A stretch of DNA of 64,000 nucleotides, from NCBI GenBank assembly GCA_018266355.1, contig JAFEAP010000008.1:62001-126000 (forward strand), in the 5' to 3' direction. The notes under the pieces were generated by a model. That model had not been told where the DNA came from. It saw only the letters and a list, made by a program, of their open reading frames with translations, and did not search any database. Positions 23,951 through 32,522 of the stretch are shown one piece after another (position 1 is the first letter of the stretch; each line of letters starts with the position of its first letter). Position numbers and translations under genes: made by a program. Origin of the DNA: Bdellovibrionales bacterium. GTDB lineage: Bacteria; Bdellovibrionota; UBA1018.

Positions 23951-25105
23951 TTACTTGCTCAGCGCTTCGACCATCGCCGACGGGCCTCGGGCGATCGAGC
24001 GGATCACGTCGGTCTCTTTCGAGGCCGGCAGGGGAGTCTTCACGCCGAGCGCGAGGAGCGCGTTCTTCGCGTTCACGCGGCCGCCGGAGGCGACCTTGTC
24101 CTTCAGTTCCGGGTAGTGGTCGACGGAACCGCGGATGATATCCTTGATCTTCGCCGGCGTGAGGGACGGATCGTGCGCGAGCAGGAGCGCGGCGATGCCG
24201 GTCACGAAAGCGGTCGCTTGGGACGTACCGGTCATGAAACCGTAGCGGCCGTTCGGAAGCGTCGAGTAGATGTTCTCGCCCGGCGCCGTCACGTCGACCT
24301 TCGTCTTGCCCCAGTTCGAGGAGCGGATGAGCTTGTTGTTGATGTCCGTCGCGGCGACCGAGATGATGTTCGTCAGGCGGTACGCGGACGGATAGTAATA
24401 GTTCTCCGGTTTGTCGGTGTCCGAACGCTCGTTGCCGGCCGCGGCGACGACGAGGATGCCCTTCGCTTCGGCCTTCTTGAGCGCGAGGTATTCTTCCTCG
24501 GCGAACTCGGGGCCGCCGCCGGAGTAGTTGATGATCTTCGCGCCGGAGTTCACCGCCCATTCGATCGCCTTCACGGTGTTCTTCAGGTTCACCGCGCCGG
24601 TGTTCGAGTCGGCGTAGTACTTCACGGATTCGATCGAGACGGACTGGGCGACGCCGGAGACGCCGGTTTTCGGGTTCGCGACCGCGCCGATGATGCCGGC
24701 GACGTGCGTGCCGTGGCCGTGTTCGTCGATCGGGTCGGCGCCGTTCTTCACGAAGTCGAAACCGTAGTGGTTATCCTTGTCGCGGTAGACGTTCGCCTTC
24801 AGGTCGGGATGGTTCGCGTCGAGGCCGGTATCGATCACGGCGACGAGGACGTTCTTCGAACCCTTTTCGATCTTCCAAGCTTCGAGGGCGTCGACGTGGG
24901 AGGCGGCGCGGGCGTTCGCGATGCCCCAATTCTTAAAGCTCGAGAGCTTGAGCGCGTCCTTCGCGGCTTGGCGGAGCTTCGAGCTCGACGCCAGCGAGCC
25001 GAAGCTCAGTACGGCGATCGCCGCGATCGTAGCGACGAATTTCCGACGGCGGTTGAAAGCGTGGAGGGAAGGAGACATCTGGTTTTTCGCGGCGGGCTTC
25101 ATCAC
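23951..25105 (-). CDS. Secreted subtilisin-family (S8) serine protease
   Basis: A 384-residue protein. The N-terminus is basic and then hydrophobic (RRRKFVATIAAIAVLSFGSLA), a signal peptide of extended type. The catalytic triad is present: Asp92 in VIDTGLD, His131 in HGHGTHVAG and Ser295 in MTGTSQATA. Gly/Ala/Asn oxyanion features are also visible (AAAGNERSDT). The usual GTSMA serine motif is here GTSQA. No clear I9 propeptide is recognised; residues 40-75 may serve. Gene order on the minus strand: this protease, a small secreted protein and a metalloprotease. Confidence 0.93.
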   Translation of the reverse strand: MMKPAAKNQMSPSLHAFNRRRKFVATIAAIAVLSFGSLASSSKLRQAAKDALKLSSFKNWGIANARAASHVDALEAWKIEKGSKNVLVAVIDTGLDANHPDLKANVYRDKDNHYGFDFVKNGADPIDEHGHGTHVAGIIGAVANPKTGVSGVAQSVSIESVKYYADSNTGAVNLKNTVKAIEWAVNSGAKIINYSGGGPEFAEEEYLALKKAEAKGILVVAAAGNERSDTDKPENYYYPSAYRLTNIISVAATDINNKLIRSSNWGKTKVDVTAPGENIYSTLPNGRYGFMTGTSQATAFVTGIAALLLAHDPSLTPAKIKDIIRGSVDHYPELKDKVASGGRVNAKNALLALGVKTPLPASKETDVIRSIARGPSAMVEALSK

Positions 25106-25396
25106 AGGAACTTCCTCAACTTCAAGGCCCCCGGCTTTATCCCCGGGACCAACCGGGATAGGGGCTCGGGTCTAGGAAGAGCAAGCGATGTGCCGATCGG
25201 ATCTTGACGGGCGAAGAAATAAAGCCAGTCATTTCAATCCCCTGAGCATCCTTCCCGATCGCGACGCTGTCGAAACTTTTGACATGTGAAGAGGAAGACA
25301 CGGGCCCATCCGGCGCGGCCGGCGCGCTCCCGACACATCCGTGAGTGGGGGCGGGGCCCCTCTCAGGTCCGTCCGCGCGACGACCGATAGGTGGGT
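25106..25396. other. Divergent intergenic region between two secreted-protease genes
   Basis: About 290 bases between the start of the minus-strand subtilisin gene and the start of the plus-strand metalloprotease gene. TTGACG near 25205 and TTGACA near 25281 could be -35 elements on the plus strand, but neither has a good -10 at the correct distance. Otherwise GC-rich sequence with no gene visible. Confidence 0.3.
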
Positions 25397-26308
25397 ATGC
25401 GCGGTGGGACCCTTCTCCTCTCGTTAATCCTCATCTCAAACCTGGCGATGGCCGCCGACCCGAGTACGCCCGAATGGCGGAAGACCGAGTCCGCGAAAGT
25501 CGCCCGCGACGCGATCGCGCTCCTCGATAAGGTCCCCGCCGGCAAACGCATCCTCACCCGTGCGCAGAATTTCTGGAACGAGGCGAACCGAGAGGGGATC
25601 CTCCGGCACCTCGCGTACGGTCCCGTTTCGCGCACGGACGCCGTGCTGACTCGCCACTACCAGCCGGAGACCGGGACCGAAACCCGCGAGCGCTACGTCA
25701 CCGTCATCCTCCGAAAAGACCAGGCGCTCATGGACGTCGCGATGGACCTCGCGCACGAACTCACCCATGCGACGACTCCGCCGACGTGGGATCCGTACGA
25801 TCCGAAGCTCACCGCCGGGAAATACATGAACGCGGCCCTCGAGGCGAACGGGGGAGAGATCGACGCCGTTTTCACCGAGTGCGCGGTCGCCGTCGATTTC
25901 AAACGTGAACTCGATCTCCGCTCCACGCGCTGCGACCGTTACGTCGTCCTTTCCGGGAACGAGAACCGGCTCGCGGTCGACCGCGCGAAGATCCAGTCCG
26001 ATTTCTACCGGGTCGGCCACTGGGAGCCGTACGTGCGCGCGCGCCTCGGCAAGGAAGTCGACGGTTTCCCGCTCCTCTCGACGAAGGAGCCCGAGCTTTA
26101 TTCCGCGACGGGGGGTGCGCCGTATCCGGTCGCCCTCATGCGCGAGTACGACGAACTGAACCGTGTCGCGTGCGAGAACGTCCGCAAACGCGGGGACGGC
26201 CGCTCGCCGGCCTCGGTCACCGTGGACGGCGGATCGGCCGCGCTCGGCGATCGGTGCCGGGGCGTGAGTTTTTCGTCTGCCCTGACCTCGACCCCAACCA
26301 AACCCTGA
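25397..26308 (+). CDS. Secreted HExxH metalloprotease-like protein
   Basis: An ATG at 25397, preceded by AGGTGG, is preferred to the GTG at 25391, giving 303 residues. The N-terminus MRGGTLLLSLILISNLAMAADP is a signal peptide. HELTH at His120, Glu121 and His124 (MDLAHELTHATT) is a zinc metalloprotease motif, and the downstream ANGGEIDAVFTECAVAVDF may carry the third ligand. Several cysteines follow. It is distinct from the 22856 protein in length and motif context. It is upstream of ppk1 by 36 bases and divergent from the subtilisin gene. Confidence 0.75.
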   Translation: MRGGTLLLSLILISNLAMAADPSTPEWRKTESAKVARDAIALLDKVPAGKRILTRAQNFWNEANREGILRHLAYGPVSRTDAVLTRHYQPETGTETRERYVTVILRKDQALMDVAMDLAHELTHATTPPTWDPYDPKLTAGKYMNAALEANGGEIDAVFTECAVAVDFKRELDLRSTRCDRYVVLSGNENRLAVDRAKIQSDFYRVGHWEPYVRARLGKEVDGFPLLSTKEPELYSATGGAPYPVALMREYDELNRVACENVRKRGDGRSPASVTVDGGSAALGDRCRGVSFSSALTSTPTKP

Positions 26309-26344
26309 CCGAAAGAACGCGCTTCGCCGGTTAAAATAGGAGTT

Positions 26345-28540
26345 ATGGCCCAAAAGCTGGGTTTCCTTCCCACTCTGCCGTCCCTCCTCGCCGAACCCGG
26401 AACGCCGTTCATCCACCGCGATCTCTCCTGGCTCCAATTCAACGAACGGGTGCTGAACGAGGCGCGCGACGCCTCGAACCCGCTGCTCGAGCGCGTGAAG
26501 TTCCTCGCGATCTCCCAGTCGAACCTCGACGAGTTCTTCATGATCCGCTTCGCTTCGCTCGCGCGCTCGATCACGACGCTCGCGAAGTCGAATCCGGTGA
26601 AGGCGGAGCGCACCGCCGAAATCCGCGACAATATCCTCGAGTCGGTCGCCGAATTCACCGGACGCCAAGCGGACACCCTCGAGTCGCTCGCCTACGAACT
26701 CGAGAATGCCGGGATCTCCGTCGTGCGGGGCGCGAACGAAGGCGAACCCGCGTTCGAAGTCGGCGAGCGCGTCTTTCGCGAACAGATCCTGCCGAGCCTC
26801 ACCCTGCCGATGCCGTTCCTCTATTCCCAGCTCCTCGAACTCGACAACCTCGAGTGCGCGATCGTCTTCAAGGGCGACCGGTGGGTCCGGTTGCCGAAAT
26901 CGCTTCCGGGGGTCTACCTCGCGCCGATGGCGGCGGTCCCGGGCGGACCGGAGAACGGCGTTTTCGCGTTCTTCCTCGACGACCTCATCATGACCCACCT
27001 CGAATCGACGTTCGAACCGATCGGGATCCTTCGCCTCACGAAGGACGGCGACATCTCCGTCGACATCGACGACGAGGATCCGGAGAACATCCCCGACATG
27101 ATCCGATCCGGGATCGGCCGCCGCGAGAAAGGGAAGGCCGTGCGGCTGCAGTACCTCGGCTCGTTCGAGGACGCGTTCCTCACCCAGTGCCTGAACACGC
27201 TGAAACTCCAACCCGGCCAGCTGATCGTCTCGCCGGGGTCGCTATTCTTCCAGTCGCTCTGGGTCCTCGTGAACCAATGTCCGGAGGCGATCCTGAAGGC
27301 GAGGCCGAACCTGAAGCACGCCGCATTGGAGGGGCGTCTTCCGCGGATCTTCGAGAAGTCCGAGGAGATCTACGAGTACATCCGCGCCGAGGACATCCTC
27401 CTGCACCACCCGTACGATTCCTTCGACGCCTTCGTGCGCTTCCTCCAGCTCTCGTGCGGCGACCCCCAGGTCCGCGCGGTCGAGATGACGGTTTACCGGA
27501 TGGATACCCTCTCGCCGGTGATCGACGCTCTCAAGGAGGCGGCGAAAACGAAGAAAGTCCGCGTGCTCATCGAGTTGCGCGCGCGGTTCGACGAGCTGAA
27601 CAACCTCCGCCTCGCCGACGAACTCAAGAAAGCCGGCGTCGCCGTCCACTTCGGGTTCGGGAAGCTCAAGCTCCACGCGAAGATCGTTCTCGTCACCCGC
27701 GAAGAGGCGGGCCCGGACGGGCAGCCGAGCGAGACGACTTACACCCACATCTCGACGGGGAACTACAACGCCGCGACCGCGCGGCTCTATACCGACCTCG
27801 CGGTCCTGACCGCGCGGAGGGAAGTCGGCCAGGACGCGCGCGCCTTCTTCGACGCCGTCGCCCAGGAGCAGGTCCCTTCGAACTTCAAACACCTCGTCGC
27901 CGCGCCGACGCGACTTCACCGACGGCTCCTCTCGCACATCGAACAGGAGGCGGCGGCCGCGAAGCTCGGGCAGAAAGCGCGGATCGTCGCGAAGGTGAAC
28001 GCGCTCGTCGACGAGGAAGTGGTCGAGAAACTCTACCAAGCGTCCCAGGCCGGCGTGCAGATCGACCTGATCGTCCGCGGGGCGTGCTCGCTCATCCCGG
28101 GCATCCAGGGCCTTTCGGAGAACATCCGGGTCATCTCGGTCGTCGACCGTTTCCTCGAGCATTCGCGCATCTATTACTTCGCGAACGCGCGGGCGCTCTA
28201 CCTCTGCAGCGCGGACTGGATGCCCCGGAATTTCTTCTCGCGCCTCGAGCTCGCGTTCAAGGTCGTCGATCCCGACGTCTACAAGTACCTCGAAGAGGTC
28301 TTGATCCCGATTTACCTCTCGGACGCGGTGAAGGCGCGCGAGCTCACGCCGCTCGGGACGTGGAAGAAGCGGACGGTGGCGAGCGCGAAGGCGAATTTCA
28401 CGCCCTTCCTGAAGAACCTCTTTAAAGGGATGCCGCTCCGTTCGCAGTTTTTCTTCGAGGAACTCGCGCGCCGCCAGTACGCGGGCACGCCGCTCTCGGA
28501 GCGCACCGAGTCCGCTAAAAACGAAACGCCCGAAAGCTAA
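26345..28540 (+). CDS. ppk1: Polyphosphate kinase 1
   Basis: A 731-residue protein matching PPK1 throughout. It opens with IHRDLSWLQFNERVLNEA and QSNLDEFFMIR. The catalytic histidines of the family are at His444 (KLKLHAKIVL) and His606 (FLEHSRIYY), the first being the phosphorylated one in PPK1. The enzyme reversibly makes polyphosphate from ATP at the membrane or in granules, serving stress and energy storage. The ATG follows AGGAGTT. Its stop lies inside a bidirectional terminator hairpin. No ppx gene is adjacent. Confidence 0.96.
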   Translation: MAQKLGFLPTLPSLLAEPGTPFIHRDLSWLQFNERVLNEARDASNPLLERVKFLAISQSNLDEFFMIRFASLARSITTLAKSNPVKAERTAEIRDNILESVAEFTGRQADTLESLAYELENAGISVVRGANEGEPAFEVGERVFREQILPSLTLPMPFLYSQLLELDNLECAIVFKGDRWVRLPKSLPGVYLAPMAAVPGGPENGVFAFFLDDLIMTHLESTFEPIGILRLTKDGDISVDIDDEDPENIPDMIRSGIGRREKGKAVRLQYLGSFEDAFLTQCLNTLKLQPGQLIVSPGSLFFQSLWVLVNQCPEAILKARPNLKHAALEGRLPRIFEKSEEIYEYIRAEDILLHHPYDSFDAFVRFLQLSCGDPQVRAVEMTVYRMDTLSPVIDALKEAAKTKKVRVLIELRARFDELNNLRLADELKKAGVAVHFGFGKLKLHAKIVLVTREEAGPDGQPSETTYTHISTGNYNAATARLYTDLAVLTARREVGQDARAFFDAVAQEQVPSNFKHLVAAPTRLHRRLLSHIEQEAAAAKLGQKARIVAKVNALVDEEVVEKLYQASQAGVQIDLIVRGACSLIPGIQGLSENIRVISVVDRFLEHSRIYYFANARALYLCSADWMPRNFFSRLELAFKVVDPDVYKYLEEVLIPIYLSDAVKARELTPLGTWKKRTVASAKANFTPFLKNLFKGMPLRSQFFFEELARRQYAGTPLSERTESAKNETPES

Positions 28541-28564
28541 TCGCTTCCGGGCGTTCGATTTTTC
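28515..28564. terminator. Bidirectional terminator between ppk1 and the trypsin-like gene
   Basis: AACGCCCGAAAGC at 28525-28537 pairs with GCTTCCGGGCGTT at 28543-28555 with one mismatch. It is followed on the plus strand by CGATTTTT and on the minus strand by TCGTTTTT. The ppk1 stop codon TAA (28538-28540) sits in the loop. It serves both convergent genes. Confidence 0.8.
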
Positions 28565-28579
28565 GGTGGAATCGCGGAT

Positions 28580-29518
28580 TTACTCGCGCGGGGCCCGGTG
28601 CGAAGTCGGCCACGACGAGCGCGGCTTCGGCGGCACCGGAGGGTTCGTGCGCGTTTCCGGGATCAGCTTCGCGACTTCGGCGATCTTCGTCACGTCTTCG
28701 CCGCGGCAGCCGGTGGCCGGGCAGACGTTCGATTTGCGGCACCCGTTCACGTAGACGAAGTCGTTCTCGCCGCGGACGAGGATGCCTTCGATCAGTCCGG
28801 TCTTCGTGTTGAAGACGGCGCTGCCCGAGTTTCCGCCGTAGGTGTCGAGGTTCGCCATGAAATAGCCGGGTTTGTTCACGGTCCGGACGAGGGAATCGCC
28901 GAAGGCGACTTTCGTCGGCAGACCGGACGGATGGCCGATGACGCCGACGTGGTCGCCGTCCTTCAGGTCGTTCGCGCGGTTGATCGCGAGCGGCGCGTGG
29001 TTCGTGATCGAGCGATCGAGGCGGATCACGGCGTAGTCGGCGCCGTTGCCTTCCTGTTTGCGGGCGACGATTTCCTTGCAGCCGACGACGTTAGCGGCGG
29101 CGGCTTCCGTCGGGAACGCGCCCTCCTTCTTCACGGCGTAACCGAAGACGAACTTCGTCGAGGCGCAGTCGCCGGCGTTTTTGATGCAGTGGCCGGCGGT
29201 GATGATCAGGTCCGGGGCGACGAGCGAGCCGGAGCAGAACGCGCCGGAGGGCTGGTCGAAAAACGGTTCGTCGGTGCAGAGGCCGAATTCACGGCCGAAC
29301 TGGCCGGCGGCGATCGCATATTTCCCTGCGTTTAGGGTGAGGTTCTGGGCTTCGATCAGGGCGACGGTCGAGTCGGCGAGCCCGACGTCGCGCGAATTTT
29401 GGACCTGGTAGAGATCGAGGCGATCATCGCTCCCGTAGATGACTTTCTCGCCCGGCGTCCCGCCGGATGCGAATGCACTGACCGATAAGAGACACACCAA
29501 CCACGGCGTTTTCTTCAT
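28580..29518 (-). CDS. Secreted trypsin-like (S1) serine protease
   Basis: The ATG at 29516-29518 gives 312 residues with a signal peptide (KKTPWLVCLLSVSAFA). The catalytic triad of the trypsin family is intact: His110 in ITAGHC, Asp161 in ADYAVIRLD and Ser231 in GGNSGSAVF. The IIGG-type activation start is not obvious. The protein has four or more cysteines and ends in a Pro-rich tail (PPVPPKPRSS). It is exported and probably periplasmic or extracellular. Convergent with ppk1 over a shared terminator. Confidence 0.9.
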   Translation of the reverse strand: MKKTPWLVCLLSVSAFASGGTPGEKVIYGSDDRLDLYQVQNSRDVGLADSTVALIEAQNLTLNAGKYAIAAGQFGREFGLCTDEPFFDQPSGAFCSGSLVAPDLIITAGHCIKNAGDCASTKFVFGYAVKKEGAFPTEAAAANVVGCKEIVARKQEGNGADYAVIRLDRSITNHAPLAINRANDLKDGDHVGVIGHPSGLPTKVAFGDSLVRTVNKPGYFMANLDTYGGNSGSAVFNTKTGLIEGILVRGENDFVYVNGCRKSNVCPATGCRGEDVTKIAEVAKLIPETRTNPPVPPKPRSSWPTSHRAPRE

Positions 29519-29805
29519 GAGACGATTCCCTCCATGGACTTCGTTGAAAAAAGGGTAGCGTGAAGGGAGGCGCCGGGAAAATTTTTCCGGGGCGAAAGCG
29601 GCCGCAGAGCTGAATTCATAGGGGTTTTCCGCATGAAATCGCGTCAGCGCGCTGACGAAAGCGCCGGAATCCCGCCGGACGGCGCGGGTCGGCATTTTTT
29701 ATCTAGCCAAGACTGAAAAAAGAGTGAGACGCTCGGGGAGCCGCTCCCCGAAAGGATCTCGGGGGTAATACGAGGTTCCCATAATCCCGAACAAGGAGGT
29801 TCCGG
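29519..29805. other. Intergenic region with palindromes, before the S8 lipoprotein gene
   Basis: About 290 bases between the divergent trypsin-like gene and the S8 lipoprotein gene. It holds a perfect 16-bp palindrome CGTCAGCGCGCTGACG at 29642-29657. It also holds a 7-bp stem CGGGGAG/CTCCCCG with a 3-base loop at 29734-29750. These may be operator or attenuator elements. On the minus strand the second stem is followed by a T run after 14 bases, but no minus-strand gene reads into it. Confidence 0.45.
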
Positions 29806-30996
29806 ATGAGGTCGAAGTCTATCCGTTTCCATTTTTCCCGCGCGTTCTCGCTTTTCTCCCTCGTGACGCTGGCGGCATGCGCCAATTCCGGCGAAAAGAC
29901 CTTCCTCCCCGTCGTCGCGAAAGTCGGCGCCGAAGTGAAGGCGATCTCGAGCGAAGACGCGAAAACGGTCTGCCAGGCGAACTATTGCGAGGACAACCAA
30001 GTCTACGTCGCGCACTTCGGACGCCGCCACCACGACGATCCGCCGCCGGCCCCGCCGCCGGCGAACCCGGGCGTGAGCCCGACGACGCCTCCCTATGTGG
30101 CGCCGCCGCAGCCTTCGGAGCAGCTCGATTATTCGCGGAGCATCCTGAACGTTTCTTCCGCGTGGGCGATCACCGAAGGGTCTCCCGACGTGATCGTCGC
30201 CGTGATCGACAGCGGCGTCGACTACTTCCATCCCGACTTGAAGGGGAATATCGCGACGAACGCGCCGGCCGCCCCGGGATTCTCGGGCGATACGTACGGT
30301 TACGATTTCTATCACAACCGGCCGAACGCCTGGGACGATAACGGGCACGGCACGCACTGCTCGGGCATCATCGCGGCCGCGAAAAACGGCATCGGCGTGC
30401 GCGGAATCGCGCCGAACGTCAAGGTGCTCCCGGTGAAGTTCCTCGGGCCGGACGGAAGCGGCGACACCGCGGACGCGGTCCGCGCGATCGACTACGCCGT
30501 CGCTCGCGGCGCGAAGATCCTCTCGAATTCGTGGGGCGGGGGAGGTTACTCGCAGCTCCTCGACGACGCCATCCAGCGCGCGATCAACAAGGGCGTGATC
30601 TTCGTCGCGGCGGCCGGGAACAACTCCTCCGACAACGACGTCATGCCGAACTACCCGGCGAACTATCCGGGCGTGCTCTCGGTCGGTTCGAGCGACGCGA
30701 TGGACCTCCGTTCTTCGTTCTCGAACTACGGAAACGCCTCGGTCGAGGTTTTCGCGCCGGGCACGTCGATCGTCTCGACTTATCCGGGCGGCGGTTACAA
30801 GAGCCTCTCGGGCACCTCGATGGCGACGCCGCAGGTTTCGGGCGCGCTCGCGCTCGCGCTCTCGGCGAACCCGGGGCTCACGCGCGATCAGGCGACCCAA
30901 GCGCTCTGTGACTCGGCGGTGGGCCGGCTCACCGACGTCTCGAAGTGCGGACGGATGGACGTCGGCGCCCTCGTGAGACGGGTTTCCGGGAGATAA
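29806..30996 (+). CDS. Lipoprotein subtilisin-family (S8) serine protease
   Basis: A 396-residue protein with a lipobox LAAC (Cys25), so it is a membrane-anchored protease, sorted to the inner or outer membrane. After the anchor comes a linker with a His-rich and Pro-rich stretch (HHDDPPPAPPPANPG). The catalytic triad then follows: Asp135 (VIDSGVD), His181 (NGHGTHCSG) and Ser338 (SGTSMATP). The C-terminal end is short after the Ser motif. An AGGAGG site precedes the ATG. A terminator follows at 31021. This is a different S8 subgroup from the 23951 protease. Confidence 0.93.
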   Translation: MRSKSIRFHFSRAFSLFSLVTLAACANSGEKTFLPVVAKVGAEVKAISSEDAKTVCQANYCEDNQVYVAHFGRRHHDDPPPAPPPANPGVSPTTPPYVAPPQPSEQLDYSRSILNVSSAWAITEGSPDVIVAVIDSGVDYFHPDLKGNIATNAPAAPGFSGDTYGYDFYHNRPNAWDDNGHGTHCSGIIAAAKNGIGVRGIAPNVKVLPVKFLGPDGSGDTADAVRAIDYAVARGAKILSNSWGGGGYSQLLDDAIQRAINKGVIFVAAAGNNSSDNDVMPNYPANYPGVLSVGSSDAMDLRSSFSNYGNASVEVFAPGTSIVSTYPGGGYKSLSGTSMATPQVSGALALALSANPGLTRDQATQALCDSAVGRLTDVSKCGRMDVGALVRRVSGR

Positions 30997-31020
30997 TAGA
31001 GAGACGTTCCGATCTCGAAG

Positions 31021-31052
31021 CGGCGGGTTTCCCCCAGGGAACCCGCCGTTTT
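31021..31052 (+). terminator. Rho-independent terminator after the S8 lipoprotein gene
   Basis: CGGCGGGTTTCCC pairs with GGGAACCCGCCG across a short loop, with one bulge, followed by TTTT at 31049-31052. It starts 25 bases after the stop codon at 30996. Confidence 0.8.
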
Positions 31053-31117
31053 CCGTTCCGCGCGCCCGAAACCGGTTTTAGCGGGGTTTCAGCCGCGAAA
31101 TCCGCGGGAATTTAGGC

Positions 31118-31173
31118 TTGCACGACCCGCTCTCCTTCGATATAACGCGACGCGTCAGTACCTTTATATCGAA
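31118..31173 (+). promoter_or_regulatory. Strong sigma-70-type promoter with 9-bp inverted repeat
   Basis: TTGCAC at 31118-31123 and TATAAC at 31141-31146 with a 17-base spacer form a near-consensus promoter for the GNPGQ lipoprotein gene. A perfect 9-bp inverted repeat (TTCGATATA 31136-31144 / TATATCGAA 31165-31173) overlaps the -10 and start region and could be an operator. The lipoprotein's ATG is at 31188, 14 bases further. Confidence 0.65.
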
Positions 31174-31187
31174 TTGGAGACCTCCCC

Positions 31188-32513
31188 ATGCGCTCTCAAC
31201 TCGTCCTTTTGTCGATTGTTTCCCTCGCTATCGCCGGATGCGGGAAGGACGTCGAACGTAGTGCGAAGCCGGTGACCCAATCCCAGCAAAACGGCAGTCC
31301 GATCGACGCCGCCGGGCCGGTCGAAACGCGCGCGGGCATGTGCCAGGACCCGATTCCGGCCGCCGTGAAGGATCTCAAAGCCGTCGAACGCTTCTCGGAC
31401 GTTTCCGCGATGGCGGGTGCGTATAAGCTCACGAGCTTCGATGCGGTCGGGACCTCCACCGCGGAAGCCGGCGAAGGCATTCCGGGCGCTTCCGGGATTT
31501 CCGTCGCGAAGGGCATCGTCGCCGAAGACGGATCGCTGAAGTACGAAGAGAAATGCCGGGATTTGAACGAGATGCCGACCTCCCAATTCGAGTGGACCGG
31601 CGTCGCCGCGGGCTCGATCGACGCGAAGAGCGGTGCGATCGCCCAAGACGCGCGTTTCATCCAAACGGTCTTCGGTCCGGGCGTGACCGATCAGAACGGC
31701 CCTCGCGTGCCGGTCGATTCCCTCGTTTGGGAAGCGGCCCAGGACTGCGGCAAGAGCGCGCAAAGCCTGCTCGGCGCGAAAGATTGCGGCGCGACTCTCT
31801 ATCAGATCGATTCGAACACCATCGCGGTGCTGCGGACGACGAAGAAAATCGACGCGAACGGCGCGACGATCCAAACGAAGATTCTCGCGACTTATTCGCT
31901 CTCCGCGGGCGGCGAAGCGCCGACCACGGAAAAGCCGGTGAAAACCCCGCCGAAGAAGAAACACGTTCCGGTGAAGAAGCCGGTGACCAAGGGCAATCCG
32001 GGTCAAGGCAATCCGGGCCAGGGTAACCCCGGCCAGGGCAATCCGACGAAAGTCGTGGTCAAGGTCCAGCCGACGACGAGCGGAAATCCGGGCCAGGGCA
32101 ATCCGGGTCAAGGAAACCCGGGCCAGGGTAACCCGACGAAAGTCGTGGTCGTGCCGGTGAAGCCGGTCCAACCGGTCGTCGTCACGGCTCCGGTCACGTC
32201 GTCGAAGACGAAGATCCACGTGAAGGAAATCACCGTGAAGAACACCGTCGCGGGCGACGCCGTGACGAAGACGAAGATCGATGCGAAATCGAAGACGAAC
32301 GTCGAAACCGGCGTCTCGAAGCAAAAGGTCGACGCGAAGATCAAGGAAGTCACCCCGGAGAGCACCACGAAAGTGAAGCTCGACGAGAAGGTGAAGACGA
32401 ACTCCGAGACCGGCGTTTCGAAAGAGAAAACCGACCTGAAGATCAAGGAGTCCTCCGCGGACGGATCCTCGAAGATGAAGGTCAAAATCAAGATCAAGAA
32501 GAAGGGTTTCTAA
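31188..32513 (+). CDS. Lipoprotein with GNPGQ repeats and lysine-rich C-terminus
   Basis: A 441-residue protein with lipobox IAGC (acylated Cys at residue 18). The N-terminal 230 residues look folded (two cysteine pairs in 125-205). Then come two blocks of GNPGQ-type repeats (residues about 269-316) separated by a KVVVK segment, followed by a Val/Pro stretch. The last 100 residues hold two copies of a 34-residue unit (for example TNVETGVSKQKVDAKIKE and TNSETGVSKEKTDLKIKE), each rich in Lys and Thr. It is likely an outer-membrane or surface-linked protein. It has a strong promoter and is first in a run with the 32523 and 33311 genes. Confidence 0.78.
   Translation: MRSQLVLLSIVSLAIAGCGKDVERSAKPVTQSQQNGSPIDAAGPVETRAGMCQDPIPAAVKDLKAVERFSDVSAMAGAYKLTSFDAVGTSTAEAGEGIPGASGISVAKGIVAEDGSLKYEEKCRDLNEMPTSQFEWTGVAAGSIDAKSGAIAQDARFIQTVFGPGVTDQNGPRVPVDSLVWEAAQDCGKSAQSLLGAKDCGATLYQIDSNTIAVLRTTKKIDANGATIQTKILATYSLSAGGEAPTTEKPVKTPPKKKHVPVKKPVTKGNPGQGNPGQGNPGQGNPTKVVVKVQPTTSGNPGQGNPGQGNPGQGNPTKVVVVPVKPVQPVVVTAPVTSSKTKIHVKEITVKNTVAGDAVTKTKIDAKSKTNVETGVSKQKVDAKIKEVTPESTTKVKLDEKVKTNSETGVSKEKTDLKIKESSADGSSKMKVKIKIKKKGF
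31992..32135 (+). repeat. GNPGQ-coding tandem repeat, two blocks
   Basis: Two blocks, 31992-32045 and 32082-32135, each encode GNPGQ repeated three times and then GNP. The DNA units are 15 bases with third-position changes (for example GGT CAA versus GGC CAG), so the repeat is maintained mainly at protein level. The linker between the blocks encodes TKVVVKVQPTTS. Confidence 0.85.
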
Positions 32514-32522
32514 GGTCGCGCC

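Noticed and set aside
26854..28425. Plus-strand open frame inside ppk1
   Set aside because: It lies in another frame of the well-supported ppk1 gene and gives an arginine-rich nonsense protein.
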